From: Ruminococcus sp.
GTDB lineage: Bacteria > Bacillota > Clostridia > Oscillospirales > Ruminococcaceae
Assembly (NCBI GenBank): GCA_024697705.1
Contig: JAILFF010000157.1
Coordinates: forward strand, 1-18,084
Length of the DNA: 18,084 nt
Reading direction: 5' to 3'
Under the pieces are notes generated by a model, which did no database searches, was not told the DNA's origin, and saw only the letters and a program-made list of their open reading frames with translations. Position numbers and translations under genes: made by a program. Positions 1 through 6,103 of this stretch are shown here, in pieces (the first letter of the stretch is position 1; every line of letters starts with the position of its first letter).

Positions 1-497
1 TCGGCGCCCATCACCTGCGCCAAACCCGTCGCCAGCCCTCCGCCCGCGGAATCGCCCATCAGCACATCGGGCTTATGCCTTGCAAAAAAGCCGAGAAGCT
101 CCTCGTAGGCGGCGCTGCACGTTCTGAGCGGCGCACGCGGATAAAGCGGCACGGTTATCTCCGCATCGCACAGATCACCGAGCCGCAGCAGCATTTCCCA
201 GTGTAAGATGTTGGGCGGCGCGAAGTATGACCCTCCGTGCAGGTAGGCTATTTTCACGCGGATGCCCGACTGCGAGTCCTTCGGGACGATGGTGAAATAC
301 TGCATACCGTCTGTTTCGCTCTCGGCGATGCGTCCCGAGAGCCTCGCAGCGCGCGGCAGGACGTACTTCACCCTTGCGGCTCTTGCCATCTGCGAGATAT
401 ACGCCGAGCAAGCCTCGGGCTCGATAAATTTCTTCCGCGAAGCACGGAAGCGCAGCACAGGCTCGGCAGCCCCCGCGAGAAACGATCTTTCGGGCAT
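1..497 (-). CDS. Alpha/beta hydrolase, HSL/acetyl-esterase type (3' part missing)
   Basis: Reverse-strand reading gives an open frame of 165 codons that leaves the window at base 1. It starts MPERSFLAGAAEP and carries the two hallmarks of the hormone-sensitive-lipase branch (Abhydrolase_3): an oxyanion-hole HGG (LHGGSYFAPP, about residues 100-109) and the nucleophile elbow GDSAGGG (about residues 148-154, Ser catalytic). The catalytic Asp and His would lie in the missing part. Family members are cytoplasmic esterases or lipases acting on short acyl esters, in gut anaerobes often acetylated sugars; the substrate here is unknown. The start is ATG at 497-495, preceded by a strong GGGAGGTG ribosome site about 6 bases upstream and a sigma-A promoter at 531-559. 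No signal peptide is seen. It is divergent from the RNA and lipoprotein region, so it is probably the first gene of a unit running leftwards. Confidence 0.88.
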   Translation of the reverse strand, partial: MPERSFLAGAAEPVLRFRASRKKFIEPEACSAYISQMARAARVKYVLPRAARLSGRIAESETDGMQYFTIVPKDSQSGIRVKIAYLHGGSYFAPPNILHWEMLLRLGDLCDAEITVPLYPRAPLRTCSAAYEELLGFFARHKPDVLMGDSAGGGLATGLAQVMGA

Positions 498-530
498 CGG
501 CGCACCTCCCTTTCCCTTAAAGCTGAATAT

Positions 531-559
531 ATTGTAGCACATCCCGGCATTTTTGTCAA
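531..559 (-). promoter_or_regulatory. Sigma-A promoter of the alpha/beta hydrolase
   Basis: On the reverse strand, -35 TTGACA (559-554) and -10 TACAAT (536-531) are separated by 17 bases. The -10 lies about 34 bases upstream of the hydrolase start codon. It is back-to-back with the forward promoter at 620-648. Confidence 0.75.
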
Positions 560-619
560 ATGGTATTTCGTGGTCTGTCAGAGCGCTAAAAGTTTATAAA
601 ATTTTCGGAAATAAAAGTG

Positions 620-648
620 TTGACAAGCCGCTTCGTTTATGGTATAAT
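620..648 (+). promoter_or_regulatory. Consensus sigma-A promoter of a non-coding transcript
   Basis: TTGACA (620-625), 17-base spacer, TATAAT (643-648): a perfect consensus. Transcription should begin near 655. No ribosome site with a credible coding frame follows; the transcript instead meets an intrinsic terminator at 869-902, and the next gene has its own promoter. Confidence 0.82.
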
Positions 649-654
649 CGAGTC

Positions 655-902
655 AGGATAAATGGTCGGTTCTTACATTTTAATCTTCTAAATATTTCAG
701 TTCCTTATCATAAAACTGTCACATTATAAGATTATAATGTTTTACAAGAGGAAGCGAAGAAATTTAAAGCTGAATGACGGTCAGCGGTTCGCATACTTGG
801 GAGCCTCATCACCTCCCCTAAACTGAACCACATATTATTTTTCTCCATCATATTTACTGTAAAGCAGAACGCACGGCGATAATACGCCGTGCGTTTTGTT
901 TT
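655..902 (+). ncRNA. Candidate structured small RNA, about 245 nt, family not recognised
   Basis: The stretch is framed by a perfect promoter and a strong terminator and has no plausible gene. By eye it folds as a multi-helix RNA. A closing helix joins 669-677 to 858-870 (GTTCT with AGAAC and TACA with TGTA, with a small bulge). A hairpin occupies 698-718 (CAGTT/AACTG). A near-perfect palindrome occupies 721-740 (ACATTATAA/TTATAATGT). A distal arm runs 786-829, with GGTTC/GAACC outside and GGGAG/CTCCC (799-803/813-817) inside, separated by an internal loop. A highly expressed housekeeping or regulatory RNA (6S-like or raiA-like) is possible, but I recognise no diagnostic motif of any family, and the multibranched shape is not an obvious 6S rod. 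The pairings are seen; the function is not known. Confidence 0.55.
869..902 (+). terminator. Intrinsic terminator of the small RNA
   Basis: Ten-base perfect stem ACGCACGGCG (869-878) / CGCCGTGCGT (885-894) with a 6-base loop ATAATA, followed by TTTTGTTTT. Confidence 0.85.
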
Positions 903-952
903 AATCAACAATTTTTACTGAGCATACCGCGTTATATTGGCGTTATTCGCTC

Positions 953-981
953 TTGACACCTGATTGTATTTATTGTATAAT
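953..981 (+). promoter_or_regulatory. Consensus sigma-A promoter of the lipoprotein-hisA unit
   Basis: TTGACA (953-958), 17-base spacer, TATAAT (976-981). Expected start of transcription is near 988, giving a short 5' leader of about 45 bases before the GTG start at 1033. Confidence 0.82.
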
Positions 982-1032
982 ATTATGTATGCGACATTAA
1001 TTTTGTAAGATTTGTAGGAAAGGAGCGGTTTT

Positions 1033-2199
1033 GTGAGCTTTCGCGCAAGGGCTTTTTATGCCTCCGCCGCTGTACTCATGCTTTCATCCTGCGGTGCGGA
1101 GGGCGCTGCTGCCGCAGCCGTATCTACTGCGGCTACGGTAACGCTGCCGCCTGCTTCTGCCGCAGGAGCGGTATCTTCGCTTGACGACAGGGAGACCGAA
1201 GAGGGCTCTCCCGCAGCAGGGACAAAGTCCGAGGTCAAGCCCGCGGGGGTCTGCCCCGAATATTATAACGTCGTGCCCGAAAAGCTGTTCTACGATACCG
1301 CACCAATCGTGCAGGCATACAAAACGGGCAGCCGCACGGGGCTTGACAAAATGCAGGACGAGATACTCAACAAGGCTGCCGAGATACTTGATTGGATAAT
1401 CACCGACGACATGACCGATTACGAAAAGGAACTTGCCGTTCACGATTATATCGTGCAGAACTGCACCTACGACGAGGGCTCGCGGGCGGTTATCCCGAAG
1501 CCCGCCGAAAACAGCGACAACCCCTACGGCGCACTGGTAAACGGCATCGCGATATGCACAGGCTACGCTACTTCCTTCCGCCTGCTTACGGAAATGCTCG
1601 GTATCCCGTGCGAGTACGTCTATTACTTCGAGCCCGACAAGACCGACCACGCATGGAACGTCGTGACCATCGACGGCGCAAAATACTACGTTGACGTTAC
1701 ATGGGACGACCCCATTCCCGACAAGGGCAGACGGCTCACCCATCACGAGTATTTCAACGTCAGCCGACGCGACCTCGCAAGAGACCACACTCTTCCGACG
1801 ACAGCACCCGACACGCCCGTGCTGAAGGACACCTACGCCTCGCACACGCTTTCTGCCCAGCCTGCCGATGAGGAGGCTCTCAGGGCGCTTATCGCCGAAG
1901 CGGTGGCGGACGGTAACGACGGGCGCAATTCGATATGCTTTATCCCCGCGGACGGCAGCTTATGGAGCATGGGCTTCTCGCAGGACGGCGATAGCTACAA
2001 GATCTCCGACAAGACGCTTAAGCAGTCGGTAGCGCGTGTTCTCGGCAGAGACGGCTGCTACTTCACCGAAGCGGTATACGCCGACACCGATAAGGGCATT
2101 GCGCTGTTTATGATGTTCAAAAAGGAGTTCTCCGAAAATAAGGCGGAGGAAAGCTCGGCGGAAGACTACGGCTATGACAACGGCTATGACTATTATTAA
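1033..2199 (+). CDS. Transglutaminase-like domain lipoprotein
   Basis: The 388-residue product begins with a short positive segment, a hydrophobic stretch and a lipobox ending LSSC, so Cys20 should be lipidated and the protein anchored on the outer face of the membrane. An Ala/Thr/Ser-rich linker follows to about residue 70. The transglutaminase-like core (residues ~115-230) shows the Cys-His-Asp triad: Cys175 in GIAICTGYA, His206 in DHAWNVV and Asp221 in YYVDVTWDDP. Such proteins in Firmicutes are thought to act as surface peptidases or cross-linkers; the substrate is unknown. A C-terminal region (~265-375) of unknown role ends in a Tyr/Asp/Gly tail (YGYDNGYDYY). The start is GTG, chosen because AGGAG lies 7 bases upstream, no in-frame ATG precedes the signal peptide, and the promoter at 953-981 is just upstream. 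hisA follows after 15 bases, so the two are probably co-transcribed. Confidence 0.85.
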   Translation: MSFRARAFYASAAVLMLSSCGAEGAAAAAVSTAATVTLPPASAAGAVSSLDDRETEEGSPAAGTKSEVKPAGVCPEYYNVVPEKLFYDTAPIVQAYKTGSRTGLDKMQDEILNKAAEILDWIITDDMTDYEKELAVHDYIVQNCTYDEGSRAVIPKPAENSDNPYGALVNGIAICTGYATSFRLLTEMLGIPCEYVYYFEPDKTDHAWNVVTIDGAKYYVDVTWDDPIPDKGRRLTHHEYFNVSRRDLARDHTLPTTAPDTPVLKDTYASHTLSAQPADEEALRALIAEAVADGNDGRNSICFIPADGSLWSMGFSQDGDSYKISDKTLKQSVARVLGRDGCYFTEAVYADTDKGIALFMMFKKEFSENKAEESSAEDYGYDNGYDYY

Positions 2200-2214
2200 G
2201 GAGAGCTTTTGCGC

Positions 2215-2982
2215 ATGAGATTCAGACCATGCATCGACATACATAACGGCAAAGTGAAGCAGATCGTCGGCGCGTCGCTTAATGACAGCGGCTCGCAGGC
2301 GGTGGATAATTTCGTTTCGGAACGCAATGCCGACTGGTACGGCGAACTTTACAAGGCTCGCGGGCTTAGCGGCGGTCATGTTATAATACTGAACCCAAAG
2401 GGCAGCGAGCATTATGCCGCTGATTTAGCGCAGGCGCGGCTGGCTCTCGGCGCTTACGAGGGCGGCTTGCAGATAGGGGGCGGCATCACCGACGAGAACG
2501 CGGCGGATTTCCTCGACATGGGGGCTTCGCACGTTATCGTCACGAGCTACGTTTTCCGAGAGGGCGCTATCGACTTCGACCGCCTGAAAAAGCTTGTTTC
2601 GGCAGTGGGCAAAGAACGGCTGGTGCTCGACCTTTCGTGCAAGAAGCGCGGCGGCGACTATTACATCGTTACCGACCGCTGGCAGAACTTCACCGATGTA
2701 AAGCTCTGCGCCGAAACGATGGAAATGCTCTCGGGCTGCTGTGCGGAGTTTCTCGTCCACGCTGCCGACGCTGAGGGCAGGCAGAAGGGCATCGAGCGCG
2801 GCGCGTCGGAGCTTCTCAAAGAAAGCCCCATTCCCTGCACCTACGCGGGCGGGATAGCATCGTTTGACGATGTGGCACTTTTGGACGCTATCGGCGGCGG
2901 CAAGATCGACTTCACGATAGGCAGCGCACTCGACCTCTTCGGCGGCGGACTGTCATTCGAGAAGGCAGCGGAATACAAATAA
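2215..2982 (+). CDS. hisA: HisA, ProFAR isomerase of the eukaryotic (HIS6) type
   Basis: The 255-residue TIM-barrel protein converts ProFAR to PRFAR in histidine synthesis (cytoplasm). The opening MRFRPCIDIHNGKVKQIVG and the segment LVLDLSCKKRGGDYYIVTD match the eukaryotic HIS6-type branch (as I recall, TIGR02129) better than classic bacterial HisA, whose start is usually of the form IPAIDL. The catalytic acid/base pair would be Asp8 (CIDIHNG) and Asp139 (LDLSCKK). Phosphate-binding glycines are visible in QIGGGITDENA and in TYAGGIASFDD plus the terminal FTIGSALDLFGG. The ATG at 2215 is preferred to an in-frame TTG at 2209; AAGGAGAG (2198-2205) overlaps the stop of the upstream gene and could serve either. 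No other his gene is visible, so this is an orphan locus behind an unrelated lipoprotein gene. Confidence 0.88.
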   Translation: MRFRPCIDIHNGKVKQIVGASLNDSGSQAVDNFVSERNADWYGELYKARGLSGGHVIILNPKGSEHYAADLAQARLALGAYEGGLQIGGGITDENAADFLDMGASHVIVTSYVFREGAIDFDRLKKLVSAVGKERLVLDLSCKKRGGDYYIVTDRWQNFTDVKLCAETMEMLSGCCAEFLVHAADAEGRQKGIERGASELLKESPIPCTYAGGIASFDDVALLDAIGGGKIDFTIGSALDLFGGGLSFEKAAEYK

Positions 2983-2983
2983 A

Positions 2984-3253
2984 AGTTAATAGTTAATAGT
3001 GATTGCACCAACTTCGTTGGTGAAGTGAACAGTTAAGGAGCGCCTTCGGCGCGAATTATGCGCAGGCAGCACGAGCCGTAGTTTGCATCAACTTGTTGAT
3101 GCCGCAAGCCGCGCACTGAATAATGTCCTGCGGTTCAAATGTGATTAATTGAGTGCGGCGCTGGCACGAACGCAGTTCGTGCAGGCGTCCGCATAATATC
3201 GTCCGCGCAGCGGACTCCATAACTATTCACTATTCACTATACACTATTCACTT
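2984..3253. repeat. Heptamer-bounded intergenic repeat element, copy A
   Basis: The left edge carries tandem TTAATAG-type heptamers (2984-3000). The right edge carries the opposite-strand counterparts, tandem CTATTCA heptamers (about 3223-3253). The inside is a string of small perfect hairpins: CACCAAC/GTTGGTG (3006-3022), GCGCC-TTC-GGCGC (3040-3052), GCATCAAC/GTTGATGC (3085-3102), GCACGAAC-GCA-GTTCGTGC (3164-3182) and GTCCGC-GCA-GCGGAC (3201-3215). ATTATGCG on the left (about 3055-3062) is mirrored by CGCATAAT on the right (about 3190-3197), so the whole is roughly an inverted repeat. Copy B at 4417-4638 shares the edges and the right-hand segment TCCGCATAATATCGTCC. No gene is seen inside. 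It could be a non-autonomous mobile element or a structured RNA spacer. Confidence 0.8.
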
Positions 3254-3341
3254 TAAATAGCATTTTTCCCCGAGCGGGAGCATATAATGGACATTGACCA
3301 CCGCTTTTGCGGGTATTAATATAACAGGGAGTTTACATAGT

Positions 3342-4412
3342 ATGACAAGAAAAAAGATCGCGGTAATATTCGGCGGCAAGTCGAGCGAGCATGATATATC
3401 GAACGTTTCGGCGCTGCACGTTATCAAAAGCATACCGAAGGACGATTACGAGGTGGTCTGCATAGGCATAACAAAGCGCGGACACTGGGTGCGCTTCATC
3501 GGCGATATCGAGGACATTCCTTCGGGCAAGTGGGAGCAGCACCCCGACAACATCACCTGCGTAATGAGCCCCGACCCGCTCCACAAGGGCTTTATCGCCC
3601 TCGAAAAGGACGGCTCGTACTCGAACCTGCGCGTTGACTGCATCTTCCCCGTGCTGCACGGCAAGAACGGCGAGGACGGCACGATACAGGGGCTTTTCGC
3701 CATGAGCGAGGTGCCGTTCGTCGGCTGCGATATGATCTCGTCGGCGAATTGCATGGACAAGGAGATGACCCATGTTATCCTCGAATCGGCGGGCATAAAG
3801 ATGACCAAGTACGTCCCCATGCGCATTTCCGATATGGACAGGATAGACGAAGTTATCGCCGAAGCCGAGAGCAAGCTCAAATACCCGATGTTCGTCAAGC
3901 CCTGCTGCGCGGGTTCGTCGGTGGGCGTTTCGAGAGTGACAAACGCCGAAGAAATGAAAAGCGGCATAATGCTCGCGTTCCTTTCCGACAGAAAGCTGCT
4001 TATCGAAGAGGGCATCATCGGCATGGAGTGCGAGTGCGCCGTCATGGGCAACAATAAGCCCTTTGCTTCGACGGTCGGCGAGATAAGGAGCGCCAATGTC
4101 GGCTTCTACGATTTCGATTCAAAGTACAACGACGACGCCTCCGAGACCGTTATCCCCGCCCCGATAAGCGACGCGGCAAGAGAACGTATCCGCGAGACGG
4201 CGCTCAAAGCGTACAGGACTATCGGCTGCACGGGTCTTTCGAGGGTGGACTTCTTCCTCTGCGAGGGCGACGTGCCCGTCTTAAACGAGATAAACACCCT
4301 TCCCGGACACACTCCGATAAGTATGTACCCGAAGCTCATGGAATACGCGGGACTCACCCCCGCCCAGCAGGAGGACAGACTTATCAAGCTTGCGTTCGGC
4401 GAGGAGATCTGA
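3342..4412 (+). CDS. ddl: D-alanine--D-alanine ligase
   Basis: The 356-residue ATP-grasp ligase joins two D-Ala for the peptidoglycan stem peptide (cytoplasm). Motifs in order: the N-terminal VIFGGKSSEHDIS with Glu16 contacting the first D-Ala; LHGKNGEDGTIQG (105-117); the ATP-grasp segment FVKPCCAGSSVGVS (184-197); the omega loop FYDFDSKY (255-262); the metal-binding RVDFFL (301-306) and NEINTLPGHT (315-324). The Lys-Tyr of the omega loop is kept, which in this family favours D-Ala over D-lactate as second substrate, so this is not a VanA-like resistance ligase. The start is ATG 3342 with AGGGAG (3326-3331) 10 bases upstream; an in-frame TTG at 3294 lacks a ribosome site and adds residues not found in the family. 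A weak -10 (TATAAT, 3283-3288) lies upstream without a clear -35. murI follows beyond repeat B. Confidence 0.93.
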   Translation: MTRKKIAVIFGGKSSEHDISNVSALHVIKSIPKDDYEVVCIGITKRGHWVRFIGDIEDIPSGKWEQHPDNITCVMSPDPLHKGFIALEKDGSYSNLRVDCIFPVLHGKNGEDGTIQGLFAMSEVPFVGCDMISSANCMDKEMTHVILESAGIKMTKYVPMRISDMDRIDEVIAEAESKLKYPMFVKPCCAGSSVGVSRVTNAEEMKSGIMLAFLSDRKLLIEEGIIGMECECAVMGNNKPFASTVGEIRSANVGFYDFDSKYNDDASETVIPAPISDAARERIRETALKAYRTIGCTGLSRVDFFLCEGDVPVLNEINTLPGHTPISMYPKLMEYAGLTPAQQEDRLIKLAFGEEI

Positions 4413-4416
4413 AAAA

Positions 4417-4638
4417 AGTTAATAGTGAATAGTTAATAGTTAATAGTTAAGGTGCGCCTGCGGCGCGTATTATGCGGAGGCTTCGCCCCGCACTGATATT
4501 TTTTAAAATTAACAGACAACTTTTTGCGGAGCCTGCACTAACGCAGTTCGTGCCTGCTTCCGCATAATATCGTCCACGAAGCGGACACCTTAACTATTCA
4601 CTATTCACTATTCACTATTAACTATTAACTATTAACTT
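4417..4638. repeat. Heptamer-bounded intergenic repeat element, copy B
   Basis: The left edge has five tandem heptamers alternating TTAATAG/TGAATAG (about 4418-4450). The right edge has about seven of CTATTCA/CTATTAA (about 4591-4638). Inside are GCGCC-TGC-GGCGC (4454-4466), a G/C-rich GCGGAGGC/CCCCGC hairpin, an imperfect GCACTAAC-GCA-GTTCGTGC (4535-4553) and GTCCAC-GAA-GCGGAC. TCCGCATAATATCGTCC is shared with copy A. Compared with A it has a shorter middle but longer heptamer arrays, so heptamer number varies between copies. It fills nearly the whole ddl-murI gap. Confidence 0.8.
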
Positions 4639-4674
4639 CTTCACTAATTATTCGTTTTTGGGAGACTTAATAAG

Positions 4675-5514
4675 ATGATCGACACACTTTACGGCAGCAT
4701 TTCCGACGGGGCTATCGGCGTTTTCGATTCCGGCGTGGGCGGACTTACCTGCGTTAAGGAGCTTATCAGGCTGATGCCGAACGAGGATATCATCTATCTG
4801 GGCGACACCGCCCGCGTTCCCTACGGCACGCGCAGCCGCGCTACCATCGCACGCTACGCCCGTCAGGATATCGCCTTTATGGAAAAGCATAACGTCAAGC
4901 TGCTGCTTGTCGCCTGCGGTACGGTTTCCTCCGTTATGGCAAGCGAACCCATTTTCGAGGGGACTAACATCACCTGTTACAGCGGCGTTATCATCCCCGC
5001 CGCCGACGCCGCCTGCGAAGCTACCCGCAACAAGAAGATCGGCGTTATCGCCACGCCCGCGACTATCCGCTCGGGCTGCTACGAGTACGAGATCAACCGT
5101 CAGCGCCCCGATATCAGCGTTTACAGCAAGGCTTGCCCTCTGCTCGTTCCGCTTGCGGAAAACGGCTACACCGCTCCGGGCTGTCAGCCTGCGGAGTTCT
5201 TCGTGCGCGAGTACCTCTCACCGCTTAAGGAGCAGGGCGTTGACACGCTCATCATGGGCTGCACCCACTACCCGCTCTTCGAGGACGTAATGCGCGAATT
5301 TATGGGCGAGAGCGTGACGCTAATCTCGTCGAGCGGCGTTACGGCACAACAGACCTTTGAAGCGTTAAAGGCTCAGAAGGCGTTAAAGCCCTCGACCCAC
5401 AAGGCGAAGATAGAGCTTTTCTGCACCGACAGCGTACAGCTTTTCAAGGAGAATGTGGCGCGGTTCGTCGGCGGGGATATCGACTGCGAGATAGCGCAGT
5501 GCAGTCTGTCATGA
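4675..5514 (+). CDS. murI: Glutamate racemase
   Basis: The 279-residue enzyme interconverts L- and D-glutamate, supplying D-Glu for peptidoglycan (cytoplasm). The N-terminal IGVFDSGVGGLT carries Asp18; YLGDTARVPYGTRS (41-54) is the family signature. The two catalytic cysteines are Cys81 in ACGTVSS and Cys196 in MGCTHYPLF. In the best-known racemases the first site reads CNTAS; here it is CGTVS, so the usual Asn next to the first Cys is Gly. The start ATG has GGGAG (4660-4664) 10 bases upstream. No clear promoter lies in the short gap after repeat B, so co-transcription with ddl through the repeat is possible. The stop overlaps the next start by 4 bases (ATGA), implying translational coupling to the DUF1934 gene. 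Confidence 0.94.
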   Translation: MIDTLYGSISDGAIGVFDSGVGGLTCVKELIRLMPNEDIIYLGDTARVPYGTRSRATIARYARQDIAFMEKHNVKLLLVACGTVSSVMASEPIFEGTNITCYSGVIIPAADAACEATRNKKIGVIATPATIRSGCYEYEINRQRPDISVYSKACPLLVPLAENGYTAPGCQPAEFFVREYLSPLKEQGVDTLIMGCTHYPLFEDVMREFMGESVTLISSSGVTAQQTFEALKAQKALKPSTHKAKIELFCTDSVQLFKENVARFVGGDIDCEIAQCSLS

Positions 5515-5927
5515 GCGGCGCGGAAAGGGCGGCGGAGCTTACCGTGGTATCGGATATTGACGGAGAAAGAAGCACAAAACGCTTCGGCTGCGTTTATATC
5601 ACTCACGGCAGCGGCTTCGAGATCCGCTACACAGAGGATAACGGCGACGAGAACCGGCTTCGCTTCACGGAACAGGGCATAAACGGCGGCTCACGAGCCG
5701 AAATCGAACGTTCGGGCAGCAGCTCGGGACTGATGGTCATTGAAACGTTCAGGACCACTCCCTGCTGTATGCACACGCCGCAGGGCAGACTCGACCTTCG
5801 GGTATGCGGCAAAAGCGTTATGCTGAAATTCAGCGATAACATCGCGGCGGCGGAGATCTCTTACATTGTGATGCTCGGCAGCGGCAGTACAGAGGTTAAC
5901 TACCGTTTCTCGGTCAAGGTTATATAG
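5511..5927 (+). CDS. DUF1934 (YwiB-like) beta-barrel protein
   Basis: This is a 138-residue protein with no signal peptide or membrane segment. The pattern of alternating beta strands and the block VIETFRTTPCCMHTPQGRLDLRV-like (about residues 74-97) followed by AEISYIVMLGSGSTEVNYRFSVKV resemble YwiB of Bacillus, a DUF1934 calycin-fold protein of unknown function. The match is by eye. The ATG at 5511 overlaps the murI stop as ATGA, so it is probably translated by coupling; an in-frame GTG at 5499 lies within murI and is less likely. A terminator 10 bases after the stop ends the unit. Association with murI hints at a cell-envelope or small-ligand role, but that is only context. Confidence 0.72.
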   Translation: MSGAERAAELTVVSDIDGERSTKRFGCVYITHGSGFEIRYTEDNGDENRLRFTEQGINGGSRAEIERSGSSSGLMVIETFRTTPCCMHTPQGRLDLRVCGKSVMLKFSDNIAAAEISYIVMLGSGSTEVNYRFSVKVI

Positions 5928-5937
5928 TATAACAGCG

Positions 5938-5966
5938 CGGTGCGCCTTCGGGCGTGCCGTTTTTTT
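5938..5966 (+). terminator. Intrinsic terminator after the murI-DUF1934 unit
   Basis: Nine-base stem CGGTGCGCC / GGCGTGCCG (two G-T pairs) closed by a TTCG tetraloop, followed by seven T. Confidence 0.88.
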
Positions 5967-6019
5967 GATAAAAAATGTACTGCTCCCGTTGTCGCGCCGC
6001 CGTACACGCATTTTTACGC

Positions 6020-6048
6020 TTGACAATCTTATGCTTTTTTGCTATAAT
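6020..6048 (+). promoter_or_regulatory. Consensus sigma-A promoter of the redox operon
   Basis: TTGACA (6020-6025), 17-base spacer, TATAAT (6043-6048). Expected transcription start near 6055, about 50 bases before the first gene. The ribosome site of that gene is weak (AAGAAAG), and an out-of-frame ATG sits at 6097. Confidence 0.82.
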
Positions 6049-6103
6049 CTATATTAACGGCTGAATATTATCAGTCATTTTAACAAAGAAAGCGTGATGA
6101 AAA

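Noticed and set aside
655..902. Small RNA interval as a riboswitch or T-box leader
   Set aside because: I found no T-box (AGGGTGG-type) or known riboswitch core, and the downstream gene has its own consensus promoter after the terminator.
1084..1845. Reverse-strand frame of 253 codons opposite the transglutaminase lipoprotein
   Set aside because: The forward product has a lipobox and a complete Cys-His-Asp triad; the reverse product has no motif.
3294..3341. Upstream TTG extension of ddl by 16 residues
   Set aside because: There is no ribosome site before the TTG, and the family start MTRKKIAVIFGG at 3342 has AGGGAG at proper distance.
3342..4412. Ligase as a vancomycin-resistance (VanA/VanB-like) enzyme
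   Set aside because: The omega loop keeps the FYDFDSKY pattern of D-Ala-D-Ala ligases, and no vanH, vanX or vanS/R genes are present.
4417..4638. Heptamer arrays as a CRISPR array
   Set aside because: The units are 7 bases with no spacers, face each other in opposite orientation, and no cas gene is nearby.
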